Positions 45,301 through 57,363 of a DNA stretch of 64,000 nucleotides are shown here, piece by piece. Position 1 is the stretch's first letter; each line of letters starts with the position of its first letter. The notes beneath the pieces were generated by a model. The model was not told where the DNA came from. It made no database searches and was given only the letters and a program-made list of their open reading frames with translations. The position numbers and the translations under genes are program-made. The stretch is from Caenorhabditis remanei (taxonomy: Eukaryota; Nematoda; Chromadorea; Rhabditida; Rhabditidae). The stretch covers positions 12,772,001 to 12,836,000 of the forward strand of contig NC_071331.1 in NCBI RefSeq assembly GCF_010183535.1, written 5' to 3'.

Positions 45301-46757
45301 GAACTATTTTCGAAATGTCATCTGGAAACTTGTGAAGTTTTTTGAGAGAAACGTTTTGAAAAAAATGAGGCACCTCGTAGATTTGGATTGGAATCATCCT
45401 TTTATAGAATCAGTTGACAACTCTATTGGTTACGGTTTTCTATTGGTGAGTCAAGAATTTAAGCTTCATCATACCGTCCTCCTTAGGACAACTTTAGTTA
45501 TTGGAAAATTCGAAGATAGTAACAGCAATAAAGTTTTCCAGAAAGCTGTTTGCACGTTCTAAACAACATCGACATTGCTCAAAATTCCTAAACATACTCT
45601 TGTTGAAACAGAAGATTTTTTTTGCAGATTCTTCTCAGAAAAAAAGAGTTTTCAATGTGACCAGAAAATCAGCAACTTGAAGAAAGAAAAAGAAGAAGGA
45701 TGTCGAACATAAATAGAACATTTTGTTCCAAATAGGATCAAATTGAGCATCTCTTTTCCTCAAAACATAAGATAAAAAAGAGACTCGTTGATGAGAAAAA
45801 GAAAGGAAAAGTGCCGAAAAAAGTGCCTCGTCGCTTTTGCCGTTTTCCCTCTTCTATGGGGCAGTGCTAACGAGTTAGGGACGAATACGACAAATGCGAT
45901 TTGAGCTCTCCTTCGTCCGCTCTGCGTCCGCTCCGATGCTCTCTTCATCTCTCTTCTTCTTCTTTTCGGGTCCCTTGAAAAAACGAAGGGCAGTTTAGAA
46001 AAGAGATGATGAACGGGAATGGGATGGAAATAAAGAAAAAAACTAGGTGAAGAGAGAAGAGAGGAAGTAAAATGATGGAGGAAAGAAAATTAGCATAGAA
46101 GAAATGGAAGAAATGGAAGAAGACGACAGAGCAGAAGATGGCGACAGGAAAAAACTTGGAGGAATGCACGGATTAGTTTTATGGGTTTTGAAGTTTGGTG
46201 GTGGGGGAGAGAAGTGGTTGGAAGAAAGTTCGGAACAAAAGTTCCGATTTGAACAAGTCAAAAGAAGAACACGGAAGCGGAAAACCTAAAAAAGACTAGA
46301 TCGAGCAGCGTCTAGATCAGAAATGATACAACTGGGAATGGGTACGAGCCAGAACGAACTGAATGACGATGAACATATTTTATAGCCATCAGTACTAGTG
46401 GTTCTGATTCGTACTATTTCTGACCCGTTCAGTACTTATTTTGAGTGGCACCAATGGAAGACGGAAGTGAAATGAACAAAGGAAAAGTCATATTATCATA
46501 AGCTGACGTCACGAACGTCAAGAAATTTCATCCGGATGATCCGGCCTCTTGCCTAAAAAAAGAGAACGTTTTCTGGTCATTGATATTTCACAAATCTTGT
46601 TCATGGTTCACGCGGTCATTGCTAAAAAGTTTTCAGAAAAAAATTCTGCGCCACGTGTTCAAATAATTGCCACTTTAAAAAGTGTCTTTCCGTGTCCTTC
46701 CACAATCCACGTCTTAAATTTCTGCTGTAAAAACGATGTTCCGTCATTCTTTCCCTA
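39354..46757. other. 7.4-kb non-coding stretch
   Basis: No exon with convincing coding character was found. Purine (GA) tracts on the plus strand recur at about 41140-41240, 43070-43135, 44910-44940, 45660-45700 and 46090-46130. Pyrimidine tracts on the coding strand are common upstream of Caenorhabditis genes, so these are what the 5' flank or first intron of a minus-strand gene would show. A perfect small hairpin GGCGTCGGCGACGCC lies near 43828-43842. Confidence 0.45.
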
Positions 46758-49318
46758 ATGAAACGAGGAGCTCTTTCGACGATCGAGGAGAGAACAGAAA
46801 CTACTTCTGGAGCAACTTCAACGACTTCTAACACTTCGAATAGGTGAGATCAAACGAGGATAACTTCACCAAATCAAAAATTTCCAGCGGTACCAAAATG
46901 GAGACGAAAATGCAGATCGCATGCCGTGCTGCCCAACAGGGAGAGATTCAAACTGTACGATTTCTTCTAAATGGCCATGTCTCTGCAGATGAGCTGGATC
47001 AGGAGGGATGTGGTCTCCTTCATTGGGCAGCTATCAATGATAAAGTGGATATTATTGAACTGTTAGTGATGTTTTATAAACAAAATTCGGGTATTTTAAT
47101 AATTTTAGTCTTCTTTCCCATCACGCCAATGTCAATCTCATCGGAGGAAACTTGAAGTCGACACCTCTTCATTGGGCTTGCTACAATTCTCATACGAAAG
47201 CTGTCATTTCTCTAATCAAAGTAATCTTCTTTTTCTGTTTCACATCCATTTTTTAGTTATTGAATTTTCTCAAAAATCAGTTTGCCAAGGGAAGTTTAGG
47301 TTAAATCCGTGTTTTTATTCAGAACGGTGCGAATCCAACAATTCGGAATATCAACGGAGAAACTCCACTTCATATTGCCGCAAATACTGGAAACTTCACT
47401 AATGTCGCATATCTACTCGTAAAATGTGAACATATCAAAGATTGGAGAGACAACTTGGGTCAGTTTTCAAAATATTTCATTTTCATGTGTTTTAGGAAAG
47501 TACAAGTATTGTTAGTACAGTTATTAATTCATTGAAACAGTAATGTAATATTCCAGGTCGATCTGCTCTCATGAATTCCGCTGCCCACAGTTTCGGACTG
47601 TTTCCAATTCGAATTTTCACAAAAGTAGATGCATATCTAGATTTCGCGAGTGATGATACTGGCGACACGGCTCTCCACACGTCAATGGCTCGACAGAATA
47701 TGTCAGGAGCTGTCGAATTGATTTGTGCTGGAGCAGATGAGACGAAAAAGAACAAAGATGGAAAGACGCCGTACGATATGGTGAATGAAAAGTTCGGAAA
47801 GCATGTCAGAGGTTTGATTTTTTTTCGGTTTCACCATCTAGACAAAGTGCTGATTCTGGTTTTCAATTATTCGTCACAATAAATCATAGATTTTTATATT
47901 TCAGAACACGTGAAAACTAGGAATATTCGTGAAAATGGAACGACTTTTGAGAAGATGACGTCACGATGGTTTCTCATGCAACTTTTCACTGCTTCGATTA
48001 CAGGTTAATAATTTAATATCATGTACACTGTACCAGTACAAAGGAGAGAGACTTTACCAGATAGTTACTCACATAGAGAAAACTTGTAAACTGTCTGAAA
48101 CAGTAACTTCATTCTCCAATTGAACACTTCTTTTCAGGAATCTTGATAGTCGGGGGTCTCGGACTCTTCTATTTGACCAACTTTTGGGTTGTTCTATCCG
48201 CTTTGGTCGTCTCTGTTCCACTGACATTTTTCTTCCTTCGAAAGAAAGAAATGGATCATTTCGGGTACCTTCCAGTCACTTATATCTGTTGGATGGGAAT
48301 GGCTGAACTCGCATTGTTGTGAGTTTTCTGATGATTTTGAATACTGTTTCATCTGGAATTCTTGTTGCCGTTGTCGCCAATCAGCCCCGTTATGTACTCA
48401 AATTAACTTAACTTTCAGAATATTCGATTCGGATGGTTTCATCCACTGGTCACTTTTGATGGTGATGTGTACGATTTGGGTTATTTCTGCCTCTTTTTAT
48501 TGGCTGTATGCATTTCTACACAACTACAACTCTTCTTCATTTTTTTCAATTTCAGTCTGATTCTCACTGATCCTGGAGTCATGCCTCGATCCACCAATCC
48601 ATTCAAAGATTTCATAGAGCAATTGGAAACGAAACATCTCGAAAGATATTGTTTTACGTGTTGGATTCCGAAGACTTCTTTTTCTCATCATTGCTCTCAG
48701 TGTGATAAATGTGTCGATGGATTCGATCACCACTGTCCGTGGATTCACAAGTGTGTTTATCGGAAGAATCTTCGCTTCTTTGTTCTTTTCTGTCTGACCA
48801 ACTTTGTATTCGATGTCATCTATGTTCCAGTTTTGGTCTATATGATTTTCATTTCTTGGAGTAGTGTTGGGTTTGGTGAGTTCTCAAATCAGAAGGCACT
48901 AGGATGACGATTACTTTTCAGAGCAAACTTTGAATGATCATGGAATAATGGTACTCAGTTTATTGTTCTCAGTCCCTCATATCATTGGAGCCGGAGCCAT
49001 CACTTACACTCAATTCTCACAGATCTCTCGTCATATCACAACTATTGAGATTATTCGGAACACCAGAGCTAAAAGTAGTTCGGATAGTGACAAGTGAGAG
49101 TTCCACTGTTTGTCTCAAATTCTAAAAGCCAAAAACTATTCAGAACCACCAGTGCAACCACCTCTTCTCATTACAATCCATGGGAAAATCGTCCAAGTAT
49201 GAAGGAGAGAATTCGAAATATTTGGAATCTTCTAGCTTTTGATCAGTTTGGAGCAGAAGAAGTATGTGAAACTAATTCAGAGATCGTCTCGTTCGAAACT
49301 TCTGAGTCGCATGTCTAA
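46758..49318 (+). CDS. dhhc-13: ankyrin-repeat DHHC palmitoyltransferase (ZDHHC17/13-like)
   Basis: Eleven exons give 598 residues with every junction in phase. Ankyrin repeats come first (GCGLLHWAAINDKVDIIEL, STPLHWACYNSHTKAVISL, GETPLHIAANTGNFTNVAYL, GDTALHTSMARQNMSGAVEL). Membrane spans follow (GILIVGGLGLFYLTNFWVVL and others). The catalytic DHHC cysteine-rich domain has CFTCWIPKTSFSHHCSQCDK and DHHCPWIHKCVYRKNLRF, then two more spans and a TTxE-type region (HITTIEIIRN). Enzymes of this class S-acylate substrates at Golgi and vesicle membranes, and the ankyrin part binds substrates. The sequence after DHHC is WIHKCVYRKN, where most family members have WVGNCVGxxN. The symbol is inferred from domain order and from its position near mcu-1 and pfkb genes, not from a search; the other nematode paralogue (dhhc-14) is the alternative. 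Confidence 0.9.
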
Positions 49319-52300
49319 TTGTGGATCTCCTTTTTTTGTCTTGTTTTTCCACCGGTTCTAGTATTCCGATTGTCTTTTTTGTCTTGAAAGTATAAGATTG
49401 TTTTGATCGCTTTTCGGTCTGCTCTAAAAAAAATTTGCTGTAAGAATCTTGATCGATTTGTTGATCCACATTCTTCGACTTTGTGGATTTTCTCGGTTTC
49501 AGGAACTTTTATATAGTGGACAAAGCCTCTCAAATGTATATGATTCCACCGTTCGTAAACTTTATTATGACTCAAATCAAAATACTTGAGGGTAGGTATA
49601 TCGAGTCGATTCTCAATTGACCATCCAAAATCTCGTAGCCACAAACATCTTTACATGAATTATTTAGATGTAATACGGTTTAATGAAACGCAGAGAAAAG
49701 AGCGGCGCTCAAGTGGAAAACGAGTCGAAATTGATACTCATTGAGGAGAAGGACGGGAGCCCTTGTCGGCGAATCTCTTTGTCGAATGTCTGCGTCTCTT
49801 CATCTCACACACTATTTCTCTCATTTGCTACGGTTTGCCGCCTTCCGATTTACCACAAAAGAAGGAGAAAAGACAGAATGAATGTGACACATTTCGAAAA
49901 TGGTTGGGTGACATGATTTGTGGTGTACATCATTTCCATGTCACACCATATCGCGGTTTGCATTTTTCAGTTTTCTCCTCCGTTTCCAAACTATTGTGGG
50001 TAAGGGGGGTGCAATGTTTGGTTTTATTGGAACAGCAATTTTTTGTATATGATAACCTCAATAATTTGTCGAAGTGAAATGTTCTGAAAATTGCTCCTCT
50101 CGTACGAACTTGTGCAAAAAGTTATCAGATAGGTTGAAGTTTTCAGCCAAAACCTACATGAAAGCTGGAGACATACAGAATCCATTAGTACTTAAATTTT
50201 TCGCATAATTTTCTCAACAAAAGAAAATTCAGTAGAATTCCGATTGTAGACCTCCACACTGAAAATATTATAGCAGGGATCAAATTGGTATCAACCAATA
50301 TCTGAAAAGGTATTCAGAATCTTCACAACGGAAACTTTTCAGCATATATGCTTTACTTGAAACCTCAAAATTACGTGTTCTGGATAGTAATTCGAATCTG
50401 TCTTTTAATTCTGTGAATTTCGAATTCTTCTACTGTTCTTCTCAAACTTTATCACAAACAATCACCCAGCCTGATCAGTCATCAACAATTAGTAGTCAAC
50501 CACTTCAGTCATTAATATCAGAGAAGGGGCTAACGAGAGAGATCGTAAGATAGATTAGCCTTCTTGATTGACACCTTCGAAATTTTCGCGGAGAGCGAAG
50601 GTACTTTTGTGAGTGATTGAATGGAAGAAATATGGGAGAACAGGAGACAAGACAGTTTCAATTCAGATTGATGTTGGTCTAATTGGGTCATAAAGACAGT
50701 AGGATGAACTGGGTTTAATTCTTGTATTGAGAAGCTTCAAATGAGCATAAATTGATCTGGATGCAGGTTAACAAATATACATGTCTGATCGAAAAATCAC
50801 CAAAACACGAAGGATAACCCAAACCAAATAACCTCCATAAAACAGTAATATAATTTTTTCATTTCTGGTTACCTTCTATCATAAACGTCAAGAAAAAGCC
50901 CACATTATAATTCGATTCAATGAGATTCCATACACCGTTCTTCACCAAGAAAAAAATTTATGATCCCGAATATCGTCCTTCAACTTTTCACTGCCTTCTC
51001 ATCTTCTCCATCCGTCTCTATCATTGTCATTGATTCCTCTCTTGCCCAAATTTGCAAGGTGATTCGTTTCTATTTCATCACCACTCCTCCTATCATTTCT
51101 CTCTTATCTGTTTTTATCTTTTCTCAATCATCTTACTCCTCCTTCTATCTCTCACTCAAGTACTGTCTTCTTTTTCTTCTTCTTTTAGTTGAGTCAACTT
51201 TCAAAATATCATTTAGTTTCCGCCCTTTTGATATCAAGAGTATCAGTGAGTCACTTAAGATACCGTTCGTTCTAAAGTGTGTCTATCCAATTAGTGACTA
51301 ACACTTCCACAAAAAAGTTTATGAGATGATAGAGATGTGGGCATTTCTTACATTTTTCTGTCTTCGGTTTGTAAAGACTTTTCTTAAATATCACAAGATT
51401 TTGAATTTGCAAGTTTTAGTGATTCAGAAAGATATATAAATAACTGTTCCTTTTCATATATTATTTTAGTTTTTCTTTTGGGTTCCAGTGATATTTAAGT
51501 ATTCCTTTACGCGTCCAAATCTGTTTCAAAATGTTATTTTTAAAACATCAGTTGATTTCAAATACTGTTTCAAGTCTACTATTACAACTAATAAAAACAC
51601 CGCTAGACGCTTACTAAGGATCTAACCTCGGACCTTCCTATCATGTATTCATAATAGCGAAAATCATCCAAAAACTTATTCTCCTCCTTGTTCTATTTCA
51701 CAATCCAGTTATCCTGTTCATCCTGACATCATCAATGACGTCATCATCATCTTAAAACCATTCCTACTTCTCAATAAAAACAACACACAGTCTCCTCACA
51801 ATTTCTCCAATTCCTAAAACAACAACTCGCCCTTTCAAAGCTTTTGTTCTTTCTTAAGATTTCATAGATGTTGCCCAAGAGAAGGGGTTGGATACGAAGA
51901 CAAAGTGTTTTGTGTTTGAGACGGGACATCTAGGAAGGAGCCGAATGAAATGTCATGTTTCCCTTCTTCTCTCCGCCCCTTCATCCATAAAAGTGTGTCT
52001 CTCTTCACATCCAGAAAGGTCCCTTCTTTCTCTTCTTTTCCATCCATAACTCTCATTTCTTTCGTCGCCTTCTTGACACTCTCAGCTCACTTGTTGCTTG
52101 GTCATCGTAAAAATGGATTGAGGGGAGAAGAAGCAAATATTGAATGTGTTAGTGTGCATGTTGGTCCTTTACTTTTTGTTTATTTTAAGTTTAGTTGAAT
52201 AACTATGGCATGGTTTTAAACTTTTTCACTATTGTAAAGGAAACTGATATGAAGAAGTTTTGGATCATGAGATCACAAGGTTCTCTTATTTTCGCGATAT

Positions 52301-54987
52301 TTGTACAGTACTTCAGGAAGCTTCGATAAATGTGAATCGAAAAAATTAGCCCAAATTGTGCAGCTCATTCTCTCAATATCATCGGTCAATCTTCCCACTT
52401 GTTTTCCCCTCACAAAACTCATTTCTGTAAAACCGAAATGATCAACAAGTATACATTAACAAAGCGGGGGGGAAAGTGTCCTTCAACTTCTTCTATTCCC
52501 GACCTATTCATGACGATGATGATGAACCTTCCACACCACTACAGTGCCCTCCGTGAATAGAAGAAGAAAAGGTAAACTAATTGAGATGTACACTTCTTTC
52601 TCGCATGTGGACACCCTCTAATTACATGCCTAATTCGGTAGATCTCTCTTTCTCAACACCTGTCCATTTCTCTTCGTCTCTACCTCTTTTCTTATTGTTT
52701 TCTTAAATCTCGGAAAGAAGAAAAACGTTAGAATCATAAAAATCCAATAATCGTTAAAATGATTTCTCTTCTTGTTCCGTTTCTAGAATGTCCACTTCGA
52801 AATCGATTCGAAAAAGTGAAAATTGTAGGGTGTTGGTGCAAAGAAAACGAAAACGATTTTCTGTTTTCTCATATATTTTTCCAGCTGCCAATGCTCGAAA
52901 TCTCTTCATTTCCCATTGTATTTCCCTCATTTTGGATTCTGATTTCCTATTGGTTTGTGTCATTTCCCACACTCACCTTTTGTTCATCTATTCTATTTAT
53001 GTTAATCCCGGTTGTCGATTCATTTTCTAGTAAGTATAGCATTTCATAATAATCTTTTTGGTGACCAGGTGATGACTAGGTCTACCGATTATTTAGTTAC
53101 TCAAAGTTTGTTGAAGTTGGTCATGATCGTGGAATTCCAACGAGAATCACATATAGCACAGCATATTTTAAGTGATATTGAAACAGTAAAGTTAATGTTT
53201 CTCCTCATCCACTTCCATCTCCATCATCCTACCTAACATAACCCCCTCATCAAGCTTCTTGTCAAAAACGCAATATTTCAACCCAATTCCGTCTTTTAGT
53301 TGTCCATCGTTTCGTCAATTTCTAATTGAATTTGGAAGAAGGAGCATCTTTTCCCCCATCTTCCGAGACGTTTCTTCTTCGCTCGCATGTCAAGTGAAAA
53401 CCAATGTCAGGCTCAATTTCCCGCATCTTCTTCTCTTCTCTGTATTTCTCTATTTTCGAAAACTCTTTTGTTTATTCCTATTTTTGGAAAGATATCGATT
53501 CACTGAGGGGAAATTAGCGTCATATCGGAAATGAGGAGGACAACTTATCAGTTGTTGAAACAACTCTAGATAACATTTTCGAGATGTCGCTTATTGTTGT
53601 CCTCTATATTTTTGCTGAGAGTTCCACGCTGCCTTGATGTGAAATTATAGACTTTGCATGGATTCATGGAAGTTTTGTTACTGAAACAGAATTTTATTGT
53701 TTTCACCTGCTGTTAGTCATTTTCAGATGTTAATAAACCGCTCATATAACTTGAAGCTTAAAACTTATGCCCCACGCCCTTGAAAGCAACGTGACGAACG
53801 GTGTCAACATCTGGTGTCCATCTGTTGCAAGCATAAGAGATGAGGTCATTGAAGAGAGAATATGAGAAGCAGAAACAACTTTCTTTCCTATTTGCACTTG
53901 ATTTCACAGCTTCGAGGGAAATATTGTTTTGTTTTCGTGGCAATTAGACTGAACAGGTTTATCTTGAATCTAGACCGCCTAATTCTTCTGTCCCCTATGA
54001 ATCTCTATGATATTTTATGAGCATTTCGAAACTCTGAATCTTCACCTTTCTGACGATTCAGATGAGTCATCTCAGTTGCTCTCTGGATTCTTCTCAACAT
54101 ACAAATATGTCACCTAACTAACACACCACTTCTCTTCTATCTACCGTTTCCACAAAACATTTCGCAATTCAAAAAATAAAAGAAAAGAAAAAATTGAGTG
54201 AGTAAAAGGATGCTCTTCTACTCCTCCCCACCATACAGTACAACACAACAATAGGATGTGTGTTTGTGCTCGCGATTATATTTCTCGCCTCTCTGGAAAC
54301 CGCGTGGCCCGACGAACCCGAAGAAGTTTCTCACTTTCTAACCTTTCTGGGTCTCTTGATTTCCTATATTGCTTCGGAATTCGATGCTTCTCGATAAATA
54401 CATGTCGAAAATTGAGAAATCAAAACTCATCGAATTTTATTTGGAGGTTCAAGTGAGTTTTCAATTTTTGTAGTTGTGATTAAAAATGGAGCCTACTGGA
54501 AATTCTTGATTCAGAAGACAATTTTGGATCGATTCGATGTTATTTGTTTCGATTCGATGAATTTTTATCACTGTATCACTGTGCTTCCAAAATTTTTTCA
54601 GAAAGATTCTGAAATCCTAGTACGTAGTGCTCGAAATCAAACGTTTTCCTAGTTTCACTTAAGAACTGCTTTTGTTTGAGCCAACTCATTTTAACAATTG
54701 CTAACTAATATTTAATCCAGAACGTTGTTGAATTTAATAGTTTAATAGTTTTGAGATTCAATTGAAATATAACTGAAGCAGTAACTTTTCTTATTTCAAT
54801 TGTTACAGTTTTGCTCTTCTCACCGCAACATTTTACACTCTTCGTCTTCTCCTTTCTCCCACTTCTTCTTCTTACTCCCTCCGTGTTTTTTCTATTTCCC
54901 TGACAGCTTATCACCCCTATATCTTCTACTTGCTTTTTCATTTTCAGATTTGAATCAATCAATTGTTTCAAACTTCGAAAAGAAATC
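49319..54987. other. 5.7-kb non-coding stretch upstream of the Ser-rich gene
   Basis: No supported coding exon. Plus-strand pyrimidine tracts are prominent at 51950-52080, 52600-52700 and 54800-54950, the mirror image of the stretch left of the DHHC gene, as expected upstream of a plus-strand gene. A GTTCAAG/GTGAG donor-like site near 54448-54455, and TTTTCAG near 54944-54950 (about 40 bases before the ATG at 54988), could bound an intron in the 5' leader. Confidence 0.4.
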
Positions 54988-56698
54988 ATGAGTCGTGGCT
55001 ACTATCGTCCGGAAGAGGAAATCGTACAAGGTATGCGCATGCAACTTCTTCTTCTTCCCCGTTTTGATTGTTTGAGTGTGAAATAGAGACAAAAAGAGAA
55101 AAGAGATGACAATGAAACCAAAACTAACAGCCAAAAAAGGGGGCAAAATAGAACGGAAATTTGATCGATTTCATCGTGTGTTTCACTATGCAAATATGGA
55201 GAAATATACAGATCGTTTAGTCGCTAAAAGCGTAGAGGGTTACGTCTCGAGTTAGCATATTATCCAAGAAGCTTCAATCCATTTTTAATAGTTTAATTGA
55301 GTAATTACGTAAGAATTCTAACCAATATCCGATTATGAATAGTAGTGCATGTTAATCAATACAATTACTGTTTCACATCATACGTCTAAAGTGAGCCGTC
55401 TCGTGTTTGATTTGTTTTTCCATGGATCTTTTCATTCTATTGAGCCAAAAAATCTACAAGAAACCCAGAAAACCTTTTCTTTTATGCTCCTTCTAATCCC
55501 TTTTTCTATCCTATTCATCTTTCCTATTATCAATTTTTTCAGTGGATATGACAAATGTCTGCTGGGAAAATATTTCCCACTTTTCTGTTTTTTTTTCTGT
55601 TTCAGAGTTCTTACAAAAGGACTCCTATTTCCTGATGTTTTCAGTTGTTATGTCCAATTTACGTTTCTATAACTCTTCCCTTTTCCTCTACCATCCCCAT
55701 GTAAATCATTCCATTCTCTAGCCAAAGTTCTCCACCGTGATCCGGGAATAATCGAGGAGAACTACGCATCGAAGCCACCATCCAGAAGATCGTCTTCTCA
55801 TACCAATCCGGACAGTTTGATCAATCAAAAGCACGCTCAACCACTTCCATCTCCACTTCACAGTCCTGTCAGAAGTGTTACCGGATTGACAAAATTTGAG
55901 TCACCGAGTGAGTTTCACAAATTATTTGTTGACGTGACCCTTTCACGTGGATACTTTTGTTTTCCAACACGACAATAATTCAATATTTTCATTTCAAAAA
56001 ATGATTCTCCTTCCAGAAATGGCACCCGTCCGCTCGAACTCACGTGGATCTTCCACATCTTCAGAAGACCTCAGCACGCGTTCAGTCTCAGTTTCAGTTC
56101 TCAAAGATTCTGGAACAAAAGTAGAGATTATGTTGAAAGCACATGGATTGAAAAAGAAGAAGAGTCTTCTCAATTCCTTCGTCACCGTGTTCAAAAAAGT
56201 GAGTATTAACATCTTTGTAATCGCGCTCCACCGTAACTTATAAGAATTGAGTTCGGTGGAGCGAAGTTGTAAAGTGCGTGTAGTGCTGATTTTAATAACT
56301 CGACTTCTTCAACATTCAGTGTTTGCAGCCGAGCCAACCATCTCGTCTATTGGCAAATGGAAAATTCACAGAATTCGTGCTCACCGAACACTCGCTTCGA
56401 TTCCTTCTCGAAGTGAAAACCGACAAAAAGAAGAAGAAGGGAAATGGAAATCGTACGGATACATTCCTCTGCGAAGTTAAGAGATTCCCATCTGATGTCA
56501 ATCCAGACAGTGCACAGTTTGAAGTGAGTTCTTTCTTTTTTTGAGAGTTGGTAACTTACTTTTCTTATTTTCCAGGTTCTCGAACCAGCATCCGGCGAAG
56601 CATTCATCCTCCTCACACTTATCAAAACTGGAAATCTCTCGACAAACTGGAAAGAATTCCTCGATTCCAATGGAACCATTGATGTCACAATGATCTAG
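54988..56698 (+). CDS. conserved-looking intracellular protein, Ser-rich N-terminus
   Basis: Five exons (54988-55030, 55722-55907, 56017-56198, 56320-56523, 56576-56698) give 245 residues. The N-terminus MSRGYYRPEEEIVQ is followed by a Ser/Pro/Arg-rich, probably disordered region (KPPSRRSSSHTNPDS, SNSRGSSTSSEDLSTR). A folded C-terminal part then begins SVSVLKDSGTKVEIMLKAHG, with basic KKKKSLL and KTDKKKKKGNGNR patches and FLCEVKRFPSDVNPDSAQFE, ending STNWKEFLDSNGTIDVTMI. There is no signal peptide or membrane span. The C-terminal part looks like a strand-rich domain, but I do not recognise it. Start of exon 4 could shift nine bases to an internal CAG. Codon use is regular and all frames are open. 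Confidence 0.75.
56214..56273. repeat. 60-bp palindromic repeat inside an intron
   Basis: TTTGTAATCGCGCTCCACCG and, 20 bases on, CGGTGGAGCGAAGTTGTAAA are inverted complements with three mismatches. It lies in intron 3 of the gene at 54988-56698. The motif resembles the termini of the element at 31659-32039. Confidence 0.7.
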
Positions 56699-57363
56699 AT
56701 CTGAATTCTCTTTCCTCTCTTTTCTTTTCTTTTCTCTCAAATGTGCATACGGTTGCTACACTGAATTTCAAATCTTAACTCTTAATTGATATTGATCACT
56801 TTCCTTTTCTGTTTCACAACATTATTTTGTCATTCCGGAATAAAATAATGAATAATTCAACGATAGGTTGTAAGATAGGAGAAAAAGAAACATAGTGACA
56901 TTCACAACTCGGTCTGTAAAAGATGGAAATCCAAAAGGAATCAATTTTATAGCTCTCCACAAGTTCAAACATTTCTCCATACAGACAAGGGGAATTGGAA
57001 ACTGACGATAAGAAATATCTGTTGGAGAAAATGAATATAGAATAAGAGACGCTTCACTGAAGTTTCCAGTTTCGAAAGAAATAATTGTCAAAGAAATCAA
57101 TTAGTGAATAGGGAAACCTGGAACATTATGAATTTTACATACTACATCAATAAAGTTGTTTCAATTTCAAAAAATTTTATACTGCTCCGTCCGTGTGCTC
57201 ACTGATATGTTTTCTGCAGGCAGTAGATGCATCAATTCCTAATTGAAATGACGTATTTCTATAAAACATTACTTTCTATTAAAAACGAACCATTGATGTT
57301 TGTAATCTCTGGAAATCAGAACAGTAAATTTCCACGTTCCGCAAAAACGTGAGAGCACAAATC
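56699..57363. other. intergenic, no gene seen
   Basis: This is the 3' flank of the Ser-rich gene (AATAAA near 56838) and the upstream region of the HDHD5-like gene. No exon was supported. Confidence 0.4.

Noticed and set aside
45245..45562. A 105-codon plus-strand frame beginning MWRWRWRRKK
   Set aside because: The start is a GGAGATGGAGATGG repeat read in a chance frame, and there are no flanking exons.
50960..51301. Ser/Phe-rich hydrophobic frame that could pass for a membrane protein
   Set aside because: Pyrimidine-rich DNA gives Ser/Phe/Leu frames by composition alone, and similar frames appear throughout 51-54 kb.
51590..51650. Possible tRNA-like B box on the minus strand (GAGGTTAGATCC)
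   Set aside because: The B box has a mismatch, and no A box, anticodon stem or acceptor pairing could be found around it.
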